From positions 1 through 7,518 of the forward strand of contig DAOVGH010000071.1 in the NCBI GenBank assembly GCA_030672485.1: a stretch of 7,518 bases of DNA, given 5' to 3'. This DNA comes from Desulfobacterales bacterium. Its GTDB lineage: Bacteria; Desulfobacterota; DSM-4660; Desulfatiglandales; B25-G16. A program made the translations under genes and the position numbers. Numbering within the stretch: position 1 is the first letter of the stretch; each line of letters starts with the position of its first letter. Below the pieces are notes generated by a model, which saw only the letters and a list, made by a program, of their open reading frames with translations, was not told where the DNA came from and ran no database searches. This document shows positions 6,157-7,518 of the stretch, piece after piece.

Positions 6157-7176
6157 ATGGACAAAGAATCACTGCTAAAAGATGCCATTGAGCATATAGA
6201 TATCCGCTCATTCGACGCAAGACCCATAATTGAGGCATATGGCAGGATGGCATTCCAGGCCAGAAACCTGCACAATGCCTCGGATATCTTTAACAGCATG
6301 CTAAAGGATGAATCTTGCTCTATAATTCTCACACTTGCAGGTTCCCTTTTTGGTGCAGGATTAAAGGGTTTGGTGGCAGATATGATCAGATACAACATGG
6401 TAGATGTAATTGTCTCCACCGGGGCAATAATTATAGATCAGGACTTCTTTGAAGCTATAGGATTCCTTCATTATTTGGGTGATTCTGCAGTAGATGACCA
6501 TCATTTAAGAAAACTTCATATTGACAGGATATACGACACCTATATCAATGAGGACGAGTTAAGGGAATGCGATTTAACGGTTGCAAGGATTGCTGATGGT
6601 CTGCCGAAAAGAACTTACTCATCGCGGGAATTCATAAAGGAGATCGGGGCGTATCTTGAGAAACATTACCCAAAAGTGAACTCCGTTATTCTCGAAACCT
6701 ACAGGCATGATGTCCCAATTTTTGTTCCGGCGTTTTCGGACTCGAGCGCGGGATTTGGCCTTATTTTCCATCAGCAGCAGAATCCAAAGCGGCATCTGGT
6801 CATTGATTCTGTCCGGGACTTCAGGGAACTAACGGAGATCAAGATTGCCTCCCAGCAGACAGGCCTTTTTATAGTAGGAGGCGGGGTACCAAAGAACTTT
6901 GCGCAGGATATTGTGGTGGCTGCAGATGTTTTGGGCAAAGAGCGACCCATGCATAGGTATGCGGTACAGATCAGTGTTGCTGACGCAAGAGACGGGGGCC
7001 TTTCAGGGGCAACCCTCAAAGAGGCATGTTCGTGGGGCAAGGTTGACACCATATTTGAGCAGATGGTCTGGGGTGAGGCAACTCTTGTGTTGCCTCTCAT
7101 AATCTCAGATGCCTATCACAGGGGAAACTGGAAGGGTAGGGCCAGGAGAAGATATCAAAGGCTATTTCCCTCCTAA
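6157..7176 (+). CDS. deoxyhypusine synthase-like polyamine enzyme
   Basis: A 339-residue member of the deoxyhypusine synthase (DHS) family, an NAD-dependent aminobutyl transferase fold. Visible features are the Rossmann-type segment TLAGSLFGAGLKGLVADMI (59-77), NMVDVIVSTGA (80-90), VPIFVPAFSDSSAG (186-199), GGGVPKNF (241-248), and SGATLKEACSWGK with Lys295 aligned to the catalytic Lys329 of human DHS. The human KHH motif that contains His288 is KNF here, and human Asp316 aligns with Leu282, so the site is not that of an eIF5A-modifying DHS. Bacteria lack eIF5A, and bacterial homologues include homospermidine synthases. With speD and speB just upstream, synthesis of homospermidine or a guanidino-polyamine analogue is the likely role. 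The ATG at 6157 is preferred over 6073 because family similarity begins there (EHIDIRSFDARP), although no clear ribosome site precedes either. Confidence 0.88.
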   Translation: MDKESLLKDAIEHIDIRSFDARPIIEAYGRMAFQARNLHNASDIFNSMLKDESCSIILTLAGSLFGAGLKGLVADMIRYNMVDVIVSTGAIIIDQDFFEAIGFLHYLGDSAVDDHHLRKLHIDRIYDTYINEDELRECDLTVARIADGLPKRTYSSREFIKEIGAYLEKHYPKVNSVILETYRHDVPIFVPAFSDSSAGFGLIFHQQQNPKRHLVIDSVRDFRELTEIKIASQQTGLFIVGGGVPKNFAQDIVVAADVLGKERPMHRYAVQISVADARDGGLSGATLKEACSWGKVDTIFEQMVWGEATLVLPLIISDAYHRGNWKGRARRRYQRLFPS

Positions 7177-7388
7177 GTTCCCCTATGCGCCGAAGGCGGA
7201 TCGTTCTCGCAGCCTAGAGTAATCCTCCATATTTCATGGTCGTCGCCTATAGTAATATCCTTCCTTGGCCACTCATTATCTTCATCTGCTACTTTGACGC
7301 GCCAGGTTATAAGCTCTTCTGCATTTAATTCGTCTCTAATGCCCGGATAGTAAATATTGATGAACCCGTAAAAAGTTTCAACAACATG
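7173..7388 (-). pseudogene. 5'-truncated gene remnant, product unknown
   Basis: A minus-strand frame of 71 codons ends at TAG (7175-7173), overlapping the stop of the convergent DHS-like gene. It reads like real protein: FYGFINIYYPGIRDELNA near its start, then ITWRVKVADEDNEWPRKD, and GDDHEIWRITLGCENDPP near its end, with four tryptophans or paired tyrosines and balanced charge. It contains no ATG, GTG or TTG start, and its frame closes at a TGA (7391-7389) just where the hairpin repeat cluster begins. It therefore looks like the C-terminus of a gene whose 5' part was lost or displaced by repeat insertion. I do not recognise the family. Confidence 0.55.
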
Positions 7389-7518
7389 TCATTTCGAGCC
7401 CTTCGCTTCTGTCATTCCGAGCGAAGCGAGGAATCTTGGTATTACGCTCAGGGCAGGCTCCGCGAGAAATCTGACTTGCAATAGCAAGTCATCCTGAGCA
7501 AAGCGAAGGATCTCGTTC
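7388..7518. repeat. cluster of imperfect palindromic repeats (REP/MITE-like)
   Basis: Two 26-nt copies of one unit lie at 7411-7436 (GTCATTCCGAGCGAAGCGAG...) and 7488-7513 (GTCATCCTGAGCAAAGCGAA...), with a degenerate third start at 7388. Each copy closes with a 5-bp stem, ATTCC/GGAAT in the first and ATCCT/AGGAT in the second. Between them is a perfect 7-bp hairpin GACTTGC-AATA-GCAAGTC (7473-7490), bracketed by CGAGA (7463-7467) and TCTCG (7511-7515). CTTCGCT (7401-7407) also pairs with AGCGAAG (7420-7426). Units of this 'gtcattcygagcgaagcgag' type are widespread intergenic repeats in several bacterial lineages. The cluster may continue past the window. Confidence 0.75.

Noticed and set aside
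7186..7200. CGCC-GAA-GGCG hairpin as terminator for the convergent genes
   Set aside because: The stem is only 4 bp, there is no T run on either strand, and it lies inside the coding remnant.
7388..7518. CRISPR array
   Set aside because: The repeated units are imperfect, self-complementary and not separated by uniform unique spacers.

Overview
The window reads as a bacterial chromosome segment of moderate base composition. The gene set is a RadC protein, a KDG-kinase-like PfkB kinase, a COG0701 permease, a periplasmic LysM protein and a polyamine cluster of speD, agmatinase and a bacterial deoxyhypusine-synthase-like gene. Together with the intergenic 'gtcattccgagcgaagcgag' repeats, this is most like a Desulfobacterota/Nitrospirota-type Gram-negative lineage or metagenome. 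That taxonomic guess is an inference from gene content; there is no rRNA to test it.

Layout. The left part (1-4532) is on the minus strand. It holds radC (running off the left edge), a 347-nt gap containing a plus-strand Rho-independent terminator and a possible structured RNA, a PfkB sugar kinase, and a 373-nt gap with a tandem -10-like promoter and a GC-rich leader hairpin. Next come an 8-TM permease of the ArsP/YraQ superfamily preceded by a perfect 9-7-9 palindrome, and a secreted LysM protein that starts at TTG behind a strong Shine-Dalgarno. A divergent promoter region (4533-4738) separates this block from the plus-strand genes. Plus strand: speD (AdoMet decarboxylase, 4739), an agmatinase-family gene overlapping its stop by 4 nt, and after a 141-nt repeat-like spacer a deoxyhypusine synthase-like gene (6157-7176). 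Convergent to this, and sharing its stop-codon region, is the C-terminal part of a minus-strand gene that has no start. It is cut off at 7388 by a cluster of imperfect hairpin repeats that runs to the right edge.

How the genes fit together. SpeD makes decarboxylated AdoMet (aminopropyl donor). The ureohydrolase removes the guanidino group from agmatine or N1-aminopropylagmatine. The DHS-like enzyme keeps the catalytic Lys but has lost other residues used by true eIF5A-modifying DHS, and bacteria have no eIF5A, so it most likely makes homospermidine or a related long or guanidino polyamine. This is the most interesting biology in the window. The left-hand genes look unrelated to it and to each other. 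No CRISPR array, tRNA, rRNA or intact transposase was seen.
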